64,000 nucleotides of DNA from Akkermansiaceae bacterium (lineage in GTDB: Bacteria; Verrucomicrobiota; Verrucomicrobiia; Verrucomicrobiales; Akkermansiaceae), in the NCBI GenBank assembly GCA_017798145.1, contig CP059069.1:1287226-1351225 (forward strand), written 5' to 3'. Below the pieces are notes generated by a model. The model ran no database searches. It saw nothing but the letters and a program-made list of their open reading frames with translations, and had not been told where the DNA came from. The translations under genes and the position numbers were made by a program. Positions 8,214 to 17,062 of the stretch are shown here, piece by piece (within the stretch, counting starts at the first letter, position 1; every line of letters starts with the position of its first letter).

Positions 8214-11200
8214 TCATTCCCCGCTGCGCTTGATCTTCGCATCCACCGGAGCGGGCCGCCCGGCGATGTCTTTTGAAAGGACGCTGATCGCGGCGGAAAG
8301 CTGGGTGTCCCTACCCGCCGCCTGGTCGTCGGGCCCAAGCGGCACAAGGACATCGGGGACGGCGCCGTTGAGCTCCAGGTCGCGGCCGCTTTTGGAATCA
8401 AACCAGCCGCGGAAAGGCACTTGCAACTCGCCCATATCCGGGATGCTGACCGGCACGGCGGAGATGACACCTCCGTTGGTGGGCTGCCCGACAAGGGTTC
8501 CCCTCCCCAAGCGCTTGAACGCATGGCAGAAAATTTCCGCATTCGAGAAAGTGTTGCCGTTGCAAAGCACCACCATCGGGCCATCCCAAGAGGGGCTGAT
8601 GCGACGATCCACCGGGTAGCCGCGGGGGCCCCCGCGCGGCACCGTGAAGGTGTGCGCAGGCTGGCAGAAAATGCCCAGCAACTCATCCGCCACGCGCCCG
8701 CCCGCGTTGTCCCGCAGATCGAGGATCAGCCCTTCGGAAACGAGGGACGCCCTGTAGACCTCCACCGCAAGCTCGCGCAGGTCTTCGGATTTCATCCTGC
8801 GGAAAGGGAGGTAGGTGATGCCTTGCTTCCCCGCAGCCTCCTCCGCTGCCAAGATCTTGGCCGCACGATCTAGGCTGCGGATTTCCCCGTAGCTCACGGG
8901 GACCAGTTCCATCGCCCTTTCCGCACCCGCCTCATCCGCGACGACGATGGGCAGGGACACCCCTTCCGCCCCGTTGAAGAAACCCTCCAGAGGAGAGCGC
9001 GCATCCACCGCCTTGCCGCCGATGCGGAGGATGGACTCACCCGCCCGCGGCGGATAGTCCAGCCGTGAAATCGGCGAGCCCGGCACCGTCCCGGCAACCA
9101 CCAGCCGCCCCTCCAGGCTCTGGGAAAATAGGATGCCCGGATGGGCGGTGGGCTTGCGCGGGGATTCCGGAACCGATTTCACACCCCACGGCTTGGTGAG
9201 GAAAGTGAGGTGCGATGCGTTGAGCTCCCCGAGCAGTTCCCCAACCACGCGGTCAAACTGACGTGAATTCCGGGATGCGGCCGCGGCATCCTCATACCTC
9301 GCCAGCATGGCGGGCCAGTCCCTGCCGTTCATCGCCTCATCGTAGAAACGCTCGGAAATCGTCCTCCAAATGCGCCGAAAGCCCAGCCTCATGAGTGCGC
9401 CGCGATCCTGGCTGACGGATAACCCGAAGCGGAACTCCGCCTCCCTGACGCGCCCGAAGCAAACCGTGGGCACGCGATCCAGTCGCCAGAACATCGCCCC
9501 GTTATCCGCAATGCCCGCCGGAATCCCCCGGAAATCCGCATACTCCCTAACCTCGCCGCCGCCGATGGGCTGGGCATAGACCGTCTTGTCCGCGGTGTCC
9601 CGGCTCTGGAAAAGCACAGACCGGGAATCGGGCGCCCAGACAAGACGGGTCGGCTCGCTGACATCCGTATCGACGGGCCGCAGGGAATCCGCGAGCGTGG
9701 CGAAATCCGCCTCGCCCTTGATCAGCTTTCCGGCGGCATCGAAAACCCACATCCTTGCCATTTCATCCGCATCGCGCCGCGAGAGAATCACGATCCTGCT
9801 CCCGTCCGGCGACCATCTCGGCGACCCATCAAAGGCGGGATGCGCTGTCAGATTGTGGGCTTGTTCCGATCCGTCCGCAGGCACGATCCAGATATCGCGG
9901 TTCGAGTGAATGTCCTTGGCCGCGACGACGAGCCATTTCCCGTCCGGGGACCAATCATAGGTCGGCGAGTCCCAGCATGGCATCACGGTCTTCTCCTCGC
10001 CACCGGCAACGGGCAAGGTGACAAGATCCCCCGTTGCCTCGATCCACGAGAGCATGGAGCCGTCAGGACTGAGCCTAAGGCTGCGTTTTGAGCGCTCTGA
10101 GGAAGACAAGACCGTGATCACATCCATCGCAAGAGAGGCGGAGCAGACCTCGGCGCGGAGACCGTCGTCCCTCAGGAAAAACAGCGTGGAACCATCCCGG
10201 GAAAGCAGCGGATCTCGCTCGTCGCTGGCATCCGTTTCGGTGAGGCGCACCGCCTGCTCCGCACCGGCGGACATCGTCCAGAGATCGCCCGCCGAGGAGA
10301 AAACGACCGATTTCCCATCCCGCGCGAAGGCGGTGGATGATGTGCCGCTGACTTTCAGCTTGCGGATGAAACGGGATGGCAATTTCTCCGTGGCAAAAAG
10401 GTCGATCTCCTCCGGCGCCTTGCCGGATTCCGGGAAAAACCGGTACACGCCCTTACCCGCGCGGAAAACCATCGTCTTCCCATCGGCGGAGAGCGCTGGG
10501 TTCACAACGGAATCTTCCTTGAAAAAAGTGATCTGCCTGGATGCTCCCCCGCCCGGTTCGAAAAAGCGTATGTTGAATGTCCCGGTCTCGTTGGAGAGAT
10601 AGTAAAAGCCCTTGCCATCCGGATGCCACAGCGGCGTGCGCGCTTCCCAATCCCCGGCCACCAGCTCGCGGAAGCTACCGTCCTTCGCATCAAAGAGGTG
10701 GATCTGCGAAGCCCTTGCACCCCTGTAGCCGTAGCGGAACGGCTGCTCCCCTCCCCGGCAGAAGAGATAGCGCATGCCATCCCCAGAAACCGCGGCGGAA
10801 TGCGCCGTCGCATCGAAGAGCATGGTCTCCCGGGTCGGCTCCAGAAGACTGATCCTCAGCAACCGGAACGGGCGGTATCCGGAGCTTTCCCGCTCGCCCC
10901 GGGCGATTGCAAAGGTGCCGTCCGGCGAAATGTCGTTGAGCATGCAGCCCTCGGTGTTGGCGCTGTGCCTGCGCGCATCGCTGCCATCCGTTTTCACGGA
11001 ATGGATCTGCTGGCTGCCGCTGCGCTCGGAGGTGAAAACGACACGTTTCCCGTCCGGGGTGAACTTCGGATAGGAATCGCGGGCGGGATCCGTCGTCAGC
11101 CGCACCGCTTCCCCGCCCGCCGATGGCGCGAGCCAGATATCATCCAGCCACTCGAAGGCCAGCGTCCCGCCGTCCGGCGAGAGCGCGGGCCACGCCATCG

Positions 11201-11276
11201 CATTCACCGCAGTCCTTCCGGCGGAGAATGCCGTGAGGAGAAAAGCCATCGCTAAGACCAGCAGGGTGGGACGCAT
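8214..11276 (-). CDS. Tricorn-type protease (TolB/WD40 propellers, PDZ, S41 peptidase)
   Basis: The start at 11276 opens a signal peptide (MRPTLLVLAMAFLLTAFSAG). The 1020-residue protein begins with repeated propeller blades of the TolB/tricorn kind (SPDGGTLAFEW, TPDGKRVVFTSER, SPDGKWLVVAAKDI, SPDGSRIVILSRRD). A C1-like helical domain follows (FYDEAMNGRDWPAM), then a PDZ domain (about 760-830). The C-terminal S41 fold has LDLRDNAGG and the nucleophile region NGNTFSNAEIF. Tricorn degrades peptides of several residues released by other proteases. The signal peptide argues for periplasmic action here, unlike archaeal cytosolic tricorn. It is divergent from alr, and the two candidate ATGs overlap at 11274-11277. 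Confidence 0.92.
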   Translation of the reverse strand: MRPTLLVLAMAFLLTAFSAGRTAVNAMAWPALSPDGGTLAFEWLDDIWLAPSAGGEAVRLTTDPARDSYPKFTPDGKRVVFTSERSGSQQIHSVKTDGSDARRHSANTEGCMLNDISPDGTFAIARGERESSGYRPFRLLRISLLEPTRETMLFDATAHSAAVSGDGMRYLFCRGGEQPFRYGYRGARASQIHLFDAKDGSFRELVAGDWEARTPLWHPDGKGFYYLSNETGTFNIRFFEPGGGASRQITFFKEDSVVNPALSADGKTMVFRAGKGVYRFFPESGKAPEEIDLFATEKLPSRFIRKLKVSGTSSTAFARDGKSVVFSSAGDLWTMSAGAEQAVRLTETDASDERDPLLSRDGSTLFFLRDDGLRAEVCSASLAMDVITVLSSSERSKRSLRLSPDGSMLSWIEATGDLVTLPVAGGEEKTVMPCWDSPTYDWSPDGKWLVVAAKDIHSNRDIWIVPADGSEQAHNLTAHPAFDGSPRWSPDGSRIVILSRRDADEMARMWVFDAAGKLIKGEADFATLADSLRPVDTDVSEPTRLVWAPDSRSVLFQSRDTADKTVYAQPIGGGEVREYADFRGIPAGIADNGAMFWRLDRVPTVCFGRVREAEFRFGLSVSQDRGALMRLGFRRIWRTISERFYDEAMNGRDWPAMLARYEDAAAASRNSRQFDRVVGELLGELNASHLTFLTKPWGVKSVPESPRKPTAHPGILFSQSLEGRLVVAGTVPGSPISRLDYPPRAGESILRIGGKAVDARSPLEGFFNGAEGVSLPIVVADEAGAERAMELVPVSYGEIRSLDRAAKILAAEEAAGKQGITYLPFRRMKSEDLRELAVEVYRASLVSEGLILDLRDNAGGRVADELLGIFCQPAHTFTVPRGGPRGYPVDRRISPSWDGPMVVLCNGNTFSNAEIFCHAFKRLGRGTLVGQPTNGGVISAVPVSIPDMGELQVPFRGWFDSKSGRDLELNGAVPDVLVPLGPDDQAAGRDTQLSAAISVLSKDIAGRPAPVDAKIKRSGE

Positions 11277-11382
11277 GGCCAAAGGCAAGCCCCCATCACG
11301 GCGGGGAGCAAGCGGTAACTTCCAGCCGCATTTCCTCTCCAGCGGCCTTGCGGAGATCCTCCGCGCAGCTAGCCTCACGGAA

Positions 11383-12510
11383 GTGACCGAACCCGAGCTC
11401 CCCGTTTCCCCGCCCAGGGCATGGGTGGAAATCCAAATCCCCGCCCTGCTTGCCAATCTCGCCTTCGCGCGCGAGGCATCCGGCTGCGCGATCATGGCCG
11501 TCGTGAAAGCCGGGGCATACGGCCATGGCCTCGAGGAAATTTCCAGGGCGCTCGCGGACGGCGGGGTTGAGTTCCTAGGGGTGGCGAACATCGGTGAGGC
11601 GCGCAGGATACGCGAAGCCGGCATCGCCACCCGCATCTACCTGCTGGGCGCGACATGGGAGCAGGAGCGGGAGGAAATCGTGGCACGGAACATCACGCCC
11701 TGCATCTCCACCGTCGAGGAAGGCATCGCCTTCGATGCGATCGCAGCACGCCGGGGCGTGACCCTTCCGGTTCACATCGCGGTCGATACGGGAATGGGGC
11801 GCGGCGGTTTCCTGCCGGAGGGCATCGCCGGGAAAGTTGCGCAGCTCGAGGAACTGGCGAACCTGGAGATCGAGGGCATTGCGTCCCACCTGTCCTCCTC
11901 GGACGAGGACGAGGAATTCACCAACAGGCAGATCGCATCGTTTGAGGAAACGGTGCGCACGCTCGGCGGGGCGCAGCGCTTCCGCTGGCGGCATCTTTCC
12001 AACAGCGGCGGAATCCTCGGCTATCCCCAGGGCTGCTGCAACCTCGCACGCCCCGGCCTCATGCTCTACGGGGTATCCCCCTTGCCCGCCCTCCAGGAAA
12101 AGCTCCGCAATGTGATGTCCCTGAAATCCCGCGTCACCCTCGTCCGCACCGTCCCCGCAGGACATGGCATTTCCTACGGGCGCAGCTTCGTCACCACCCG
12201 TCCTACCAGTATCGCCACAGTCGGAATCGGGTATGGCGATGGATACCCGCGCCATGTATCGGGAAAAGGGGCATGCGTCTTCATCCGCGGCGAACGCCAT
12301 CCCATTGCAGGGAGGGTCACGATGGATCAGATCGTCGTAGTCCTGCCGGATGACAGCGAAGTCCGCAACGGCGACGAAGCCGAACTCTTCGGGCCGAACA
12401 TCCCCGCCGCCGAAGTGGCCGCGCTGGCGGACACCATCGTGTGGGACATCTTCACCGGAATCACACCCCGGGTCCAGCGCATCCATCTCGGCGCAGCCCC
12501 CGCAAAATGA
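11383..12510 (+). CDS. alr: Alanine racemase
   Basis: This PLP enzyme interconverts L- and D-alanine for peptidoglycan. The fold starts at RAWVEIQIPALLANL. The PLP lysine is in AVVKAGAYGHG, the region GMGRGGF lies in the barrel, and GIGYGDGYPR and RVTMDQIVV mark the C-terminal domain. I chose the GTG at 11383 (375 residues) because family members begin just before the WVEI strand. An in-frame ATG at 11275 would add 36 poorly structured residues and overlap the divergent tricorn start. Both starts give the same catalytic protein. A hairpin at 12514-12544 follows the stop. Confidence 0.92.
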   Translation: MTEPELPVSPPRAWVEIQIPALLANLAFAREASGCAIMAVVKAGAYGHGLEEISRALADGGVEFLGVANIGEARRIREAGIATRIYLLGATWEQEREEIVARNITPCISTVEEGIAFDAIAARRGVTLPVHIAVDTGMGRGGFLPEGIAGKVAQLEELANLEIEGIASHLSSSDEDEEFTNRQIASFEETVRTLGGAQRFRWRHLSNSGGILGYPQGCCNLARPGLMLYGVSPLPALQEKLRNVMSLKSRVTLVRTVPAGHGISYGRSFVTTRPTSIATVGIGYGDGYPRHVSGKGACVFIRGERHPIAGRVTMDQIVVVLPDDSEVRNGDEAELFGPNIPAAEVAALADTIVWDIFTGITPRVQRIHLGAAPAK

Positions 12511-12513
12511 AAA

Positions 12514-12544
12514 GGCACCCGCCCCACAATCGGGAGCGGATGCC
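12514..12544 (-). terminator. Hairpin between alr and the RRM gene
   Basis: An imperfect GC stem pairs ggcacccgcccc with gggagcggatgcc around a short loop. Read on the minus strand it is followed by TTTTCATTTTG, so it best fits an intrinsic terminator for the RNA-binding protein gene ending at 12569. It could also stop alr transcription from the other side. Confidence 0.6.
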
Positions 12545-12568
12545 GTGAATTTTCAGGCTAACCCGGGA

Positions 12569-13018
12569 TCAACCCCAGTCGTCGTTGCCACGGCCGCCAC
12601 CCTTGTAGCCACCGCCGCCGCCGCCCTTGTAGCCGCCGCCACCGCCACCACGGCGATCTCCGCCGTAGCCGCCGCCACCGCCGCCGCCCTTGTAGCCGCC
12701 GCCGCCGCCGCCGCGGCGTTCACCGCCGTAGCCACCGCCGCCTCCGCCGCCACTGCGAAATCCGCCCGGACGGGCTTCCTTCGGCTCGGAGGCGTTCACG
12801 CGCAGCGCGCGTCCCTGGTAGTCCTTGCCGTCGAGAGCCTCGATGGCCGTGTTCAGCTGGCTCTGATCACCGAGGGTGACGAAAGCGAAGCCCTTTGACC
12901 GGCCGGTCTCGCGGTCGGTGATGATCTTGACCCGGTCAACAGGGCCATAGGATGCGAAGAGTTCGGTAACGTCTTCCTCGGTAGCGGTGTAGGGCAGGTT
13001 GCCCACGTAGATGTCCAT
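12569..13018 (-). CDS. Gly-rich RRM RNA-binding protein
   Basis: The 149-residue protein has one RNA-recognition motif (residues 1-80), with RNP2 as IYVGNLP near the start and RNP1 as KGFAFVTL about residue 43. A tail follows of Gly runs broken by YGG, ERR, YKG and DRR units. This layout matches cyanobacterial and other bacterial cold-responsive Rbp proteins and plant glycine-rich RNA-binding proteins. It probably binds single-stranded RNA as a chaperone. The tail gives a GC-rich, repetitive DNA tract (12575-12760). The 111-bp upstream region to deoB holds its leader. Confidence 0.9.
   Translation of the reverse strand: MDIYVGNLPYTATEEDVTELFASYGPVDRVKIITDRETGRSKGFAFVTLGDQSQLNTAIEALDGKDYQGRALRVNASEPKEARPGGFRSGGGGGGGYGGERRGGGGGGYKGGGGGGGYGGDRRGGGGGGYKGGGGGGYKGGGRGNDDWG
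12575..12760 (-). repeat. Low-complexity Gly-codon repeat tract in the RRM gene
   Basis: Tandem and imperfect GGN-codon repeats encode GGGGGYKGGG and GGDRRGGG units. The tract is coding and in frame. It is prone to assembly or alignment error, so the exact number of units should be treated with caution. Confidence 0.7.
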
Positions 13019-13129
13019 TTTTTCTTATTCTTGAGTCACGCCATCACAATCAAAGCTTCCCGAGACCATGGCGTAAAAGACCGGACGAAGCGCGTCACTC
13101 CGGATGTATCCCGTATTGACACCTGCGGA

Positions 13130-14284
13130 TTACCCATATCCTCGGGTTTTGGCAAGATTTGATTTTTTTTGGAAAAACCGCAAAACGCACTCCCCCACGT
13201 CAGCGAAGACACGCATTTCACCGGGATCGAAGCCATTCCCGGAAACCACAAGGCAGGGCACCTGCTCGCGGGTGTGATCGGTGCCCGGGTGGTAGGGGTC
13301 GTTGCCGTGATCCGCCGTGATCATGAGAAGCTCATCGGGATGCAATCCCTGCAGGAACCCGCCAAGCCAAACATCGAACTCCACGAGGCACCTCGCATAT
13401 CCCAATGGGTCGCGGCGGTGCCCGTAGAGCGAATCGAAATCTACGAGGTTGGCAAAAATGAATTCTTCCTGATCCGCACGCTCCTCGCAAAGCGAGCCCA
13501 CCAGCGCCATCCCGTGCGCATTTCCCGCCGTTGGATGGGACACGGAAATCGCTTTTCCGGCGAAGATGTCGGAAATCTTGCCGACACCTATCACCTCTAC
13601 GTGCTTCGCCACGAGATCGTCGAGCACGGTTCCGCCGGGTGTCAGGGAATAGTCGTGTCGGTTGGCCGTCCTCCGGAAGCCGGAGGTTTCATCCCCCGTG
13701 AAAGGCCGCGAGATCACACGGCCAACCCTCATGCCCCGCTCGTCAAGGAGCCGTCGCGCCGTGCGGCAAACATCCTGCAGCCTGCCCTCGCCAAACGTCC
13801 CCTCATGCGCCGCGATCTGGAGAACGCTGTCCGCACTGGTGTAGAGGATGGGGAAGCCCGTACGGAGATGCTCCCCGCCAAGTTCCTCCAGGATCTGCGT
13901 ACCGGAGGCCGCCTTGTTGCCGATGAACTCCGTGCCGCATGCCGCCGCAAGGGTGTCCACGAAACCCTGCGGGAACGATTCGCAGGTGTAGAACGGCTCT
14001 TCCAGCAGACAACCCATCAACTCCCAGTGCCCCGTTGTGGTGTCCTTGCCAGCGGAAACCTCCGTCAACCGGAAGGCCGACGCGCCTTGCCTAAGCGGCC
14101 CGGATGGCTCCCTGCCCATCAGGCCGGCCAAGCCGAGCGAATCGAGATTGGGAAGCCTCAGGCCGGGAATCCCCTCAAAAAGGTGCCCCAGGGTATCCGC
14201 TCCCGCATCCCCGTATGCAGCGGCATCCGGAGCGCCGCCGCAGCCGACGGAATCCAGCACGATCAGAATTGCCCGTTTGCCCAT
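13130..14284 (-). CDS. deoB: Phosphopentomutase
   Basis: This 384-residue alkaline-phosphatase-superfamily enzyme converts ribose-1-phosphate or deoxyribose-1-phosphate to the 5-phosphates in nucleoside salvage. Family motifs are present in order: ILIVLDSVGCGGAPDA (metal Asp), GADTLGHL, AGKDTTTGHWE (phosphorylated Thr region), NLVDFDSLYGHRRD, and the metal ligands ITADHGNDP and TDHTRE. The length is normal. It lies downstream of the pilus-like cluster on the same strand, but a strong terminator separates them (14319-14348), so it is probably independently transcribed. Confidence 0.95.
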   Translation of the reverse strand: MGKRAILIVLDSVGCGGAPDAAAYGDAGADTLGHLFEGIPGLRLPNLDSLGLAGLMGREPSGPLRQGASAFRLTEVSAGKDTTTGHWELMGCLLEEPFYTCESFPQGFVDTLAAACGTEFIGNKAASGTQILEELGGEHLRTGFPILYTSADSVLQIAAHEGTFGEGRLQDVCRTARRLLDERGMRVGRVISRPFTGDETSGFRRTANRHDYSLTPGGTVLDDLVAKHVEVIGVGKISDIFAGKAISVSHPTAGNAHGMALVGSLCEERADQEEFIFANLVDFDSLYGHRRDPLGYARCLVEFDVWLGGFLQGLHPDELLMITADHGNDPYHPGTDHTREQVPCLVVSGNGFDPGEMRVFADVGECVLRFFQKKSNLAKTRGYG

Positions 14285-14318
14285 GCCCCAAACTTTCAGA
14301 AATCCACGCTCCGTCCAC

Positions 14319-14348
14319 GAAAAAGGGCGGAGGTTGCCCCCCGCCCTG
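14319..14348 (-). terminator. Intrinsic terminator after the Amuc_1098-like gene
   Basis: On the minus strand the 7-bp stem AGGGCGG/CCGCCCT (14341-14347 and 14324-14330) is followed by TTTTT. It lies 23 bases past the stop of the secretin-like gene. It closes the pilus-like cluster transcript and insulates deoB. Confidence 0.8.
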
Positions 14349-14370
14349 TTGAGTTATCATTCGAACCCGA

Positions 14371-16986
14371 TCACTCGGGCAGATCGAGGGGACGATCAGG
14401 GAGAACCCCGTCAAAACCTCCGCCGCCGCTTGGCGTGACAGGCACCGGAGGAGCCCCTGCATCAACTCCACGCAGCGGACGCCCGGTGGCATCGATGATT
14501 TGTGCGGTGACAAAGATGATCAGGTTGCTCTTGATCCGGTTCTCGCCCTTGGATTGGAAAAGGCGTCCGATCAGCGGGATATCTCCAAGGATAGGCACTT
14601 TGTCTTCCACGTTCTGCACGTCCTCGCGCATCAGGCCACCCACGGCGACGGTGTAGCCGTCATAGATGGTGAGCGAGGTGTTGACGCTCCGCTTGGAGAA
14701 GACCGGCATCTCGATGCGGTTTTCGGTGATGATCGCGTTGACCGGGTTTCCGAAGATGTCCGTGGATGGCGATTGGATGGGGCTGCCGTAGTTGATGAAG
14801 CCCTCGAACTCGACGATCTCGGGGAGGAAACGCAGGTCGATCACGAAATCGTTCTCACCGATGGTCGGCTCGATCTCAAGGGTGACACCCGTGTTCTTCG
14901 TCTCGAACGCCGTCGGTGTCGCCGGTGTGGCAATCCCAACACCGCCGCCGCCGCCGCCAAGGAAACCGCCGCCGTTGTTGTTCTGCTGCGGGAGCTCCGG
15001 GGGTTCGTATTCGGTCGGGTAGATGAATTCGCGGATGACCTCGATGGTCGCCTTCTGGCCGGAGCGGGCGGTGATCGAAGGCGCTGTCATCAGGTCGATG
15101 CCCTTTTTCTGCGAAAGGCCGCGCATGATCATCTGCACTTGGCCGTCCGAGAACAGGCCGGTGAGGCCGAGGATGCCGGGCGCCACGTTGGCAGCCTGCG
15201 CAGTGCGGCTCGGGTTGTTGAGGATTGCATCGATGCTGTTGCGGTTCACCGCCTGATCACCGCTGCGGAGACCGCCGGTCACGATGTTGCTGACGAGATC
15301 CGTTCCCGCAGGGATGCCGGGGATGGAGGTTCCGTTGACGGGGCTGACAAAATCGGCACCGGTGCGGGAAGCACCGCTACCTATCGTTCCGCCGGTTCCG
15401 AAGAGATGGCTCTTGGAGAGGCCGAAGGGCGTGACAATCCAGTCGAATCCGAGCTCATCGTTGTTCTCCTGGGTGATTTCAACGAATTTCGTGGTGATCT
15501 TGACCTGCTTGGGCTGGTCGTCGTTGAGTTCGATGAGCTGTTCGATCTTATCGAGTTCCGACGGGGTGTTGGTGACCAGCAGGGAACCGGAGGATCCCAA
15601 GGTCGCCGAGCTGCCATCGGCAAAGACGATGCCCGCGTTGCGTAGAAGCTCGATGATGGGCGGGCGGGCACTGAGCAGGCCACCCGAAGCTCCTGCACCT
15701 TCCGCAAACGGATCGGCTTCCGCCGCAGCGCCACCCGGTGTGCCGGCTGCGAGCTTGGCTGCGAAGTCCGGCGGGACACGGAACGTGCGTGTGAAGAAAT
15801 CCTCGCCGATCTCGGTCTGTGGAACCAGCGTGACCGCAAAGTCATCCACCTTGTAGCGCAGCTTGGTGGCATCGCAGATGTATTTGAGGGCGACGGCAAG
15901 CGGCACGTTGCGGAGGCGCAGCTCGTTGATGCGGAGGGCGCCCGGATCGTTGCCACCGAGCAGCGAGCCTTCGCCTGCTGCCGCGTCGAGCCCTGCGTCA
16001 GCACCGCCCAGAGCGGTGTTGCGGGGGCGGCGGATCACGAAGTTGACGCCTTTCCTATCGGGATCGAGCTCCAGGACATCGAGTTCCGAGGCACGGAGGC
16101 GGAGGAAGTCGATCGCCTCCTCCACGGTGGTGTCCTCGAAGTCGATCCTCGGGATCACAATGCGGCGCAGCTTTTCGGTGATGTATGCAACACCGTCGGA
16201 CGAGCCTGAGTTGGTGATCTGTTCGGTAAAGATGGGGAGGGTGGCCGGAACGGAGAGCTCCCAGGCCTGATCGACCTGCATGAGCAGTTCGGCGCGGGTC
16301 TGATCGTAGGCGGCGCGGTAGTAATCGCTTTTCGCGGCGGCAACCTTCTCCATCCCGCGGCGTGCGGCGGTGTTGTAGGGATCGATGCGCAGGATGGCCT
16401 CGTAATCCGTCTTGGCGGCATCGTATTTGCCGAGGTCGAAGTTGCCCTGTGCCATGTAGAGGGTGCGGCGCACCTCATCGACATTCTGCGTATGCTCGTA
16501 GGTGAGCGCTGGGTTGGTGCGGATCGGGTCGTCGAGGTAACCGAGCTCGGCCTTGGCCGCGAAATTCTCCGGATCGACATCGGGCGAGAGAACCTTGTCG
16601 AGCAGGGCGCGCGCCTCGTCGTATTTGCCAACCTTGCGGAAGGACTGTGCCAGGGCGACGCTGGCCTTGGCGAGGTGATCCGTGTAGCTGGCGCGACGGT
16701 CGGAAAGGGTGGGTGCATCTGGCAGGGTGCTGAGCGCTGCGCTGAACTTGTCAACCGACTGCTGGTAATCCGCCTTGGCGTAGGCTTCGCGACCCTGGAT
16801 GAAAAGGCGGTCGGACTCAGCCACGGCTTCCTGGCGGCGAATGATCTCGCGCTGGGCAAGGCCGCTCACTCCGGAATGGGCACCTTCACCCGCCTGGGAG
16901 GATGAGATCGCGAAAGGCATGGTCGAGGCAAGAGCCATCAGGGTGGCTATGCTGCGGTTGGAATGGTACAGAGGCTTTTTTTGCAT
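14371..16986 (-). CDS. Amuc_1098-family type IV pilus-like outer-membrane secretin
   Basis: The 871-residue protein (start at 16986, MQKKPLYHSN) has a signal peptide, then TPR-like helices (about 40-230; YAKADYQQSVDKFSAAL, LGKYDAAKTDYEAIL). Secretin N domains and a C-terminal secretin core follow, with IYDGYTVAVGGLMREDV and VPILGDIPLIGRLFQSKG. It is the outer-membrane pore of the Akkermansia-type pilus-like system. A Gly/Asn-rich loop (NNNGGGFLGGGGGG) interrupts the core. It is the last gene of the five-gene cluster. The family name is from recognition of the A. muciniphila homolog, and gene order supports it. It is distinct from the GspD at 2400-4820, which lacks the TPR region. Confidence 0.92.
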   Translation of the reverse strand: MQKKPLYHSNRSIATLMALASTMPFAISSSQAGEGAHSGVSGLAQREIIRRQEAVAESDRLFIQGREAYAKADYQQSVDKFSAALSTLPDAPTLSDRRASYTDHLAKASVALAQSFRKVGKYDEARALLDKVLSPDVDPENFAAKAELGYLDDPIRTNPALTYEHTQNVDEVRRTLYMAQGNFDLGKYDAAKTDYEAILRIDPYNTAARRGMEKVAAAKSDYYRAAYDQTRAELLMQVDQAWELSVPATLPIFTEQITNSGSSDGVAYITEKLRRIVIPRIDFEDTTVEEAIDFLRLRASELDVLELDPDRKGVNFVIRRPRNTALGGADAGLDAAAGEGSLLGGNDPGALRINELRLRNVPLAVALKYICDATKLRYKVDDFAVTLVPQTEIGEDFFTRTFRVPPDFAAKLAAGTPGGAAAEADPFAEGAGASGGLLSARPPIIELLRNAGIVFADGSSATLGSSGSLLVTNTPSELDKIEQLIELNDDQPKQVKITTKFVEITQENNDELGFDWIVTPFGLSKSHLFGTGGTIGSGASRTGADFVSPVNGTSIPGIPAGTDLVSNIVTGGLRSGDQAVNRNSIDAILNNPSRTAQAANVAPGILGLTGLFSDGQVQMIMRGLSQKKGIDLMTAPSITARSGQKATIEVIREFIYPTEYEPPELPQQNNNGGGFLGGGGGGVGIATPATPTAFETKNTGVTLEIEPTIGENDFVIDLRFLPEIVEFEGFINYGSPIQSPSTDIFGNPVNAIITENRIEMPVFSKRSVNTSLTIYDGYTVAVGGLMREDVQNVEDKVPILGDIPLIGRLFQSKGENRIKSNLIIFVTAQIIDATGRPLRGVDAGAPPVPVTPSGGGGFDGVLPDRPLDLPE

Positions 16987-17062
16987 AAGGAACGTTGAGG
17001 GTTTTGGCTGTAATCGTGGGGTTTGGAAAGCGTTTTTTATCGAAAGTCTGTAATTGTTGGCT

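Noticed and set aside
8132..8686. A longer N-terminus of the hydroxylase-like protein overlapping tricorn
   Set aside because: The upstream 185 residues overlap the tricorn coding sequence in another frame and lack any motif; the membrane segment starts exactly at the ATG at 8131.
12575..12760. Trinucleotide repeat that might be a regulatory or microsatellite element
   Set aside because: It encodes the Gly-rich tail of the RRM protein, as typical for that family.
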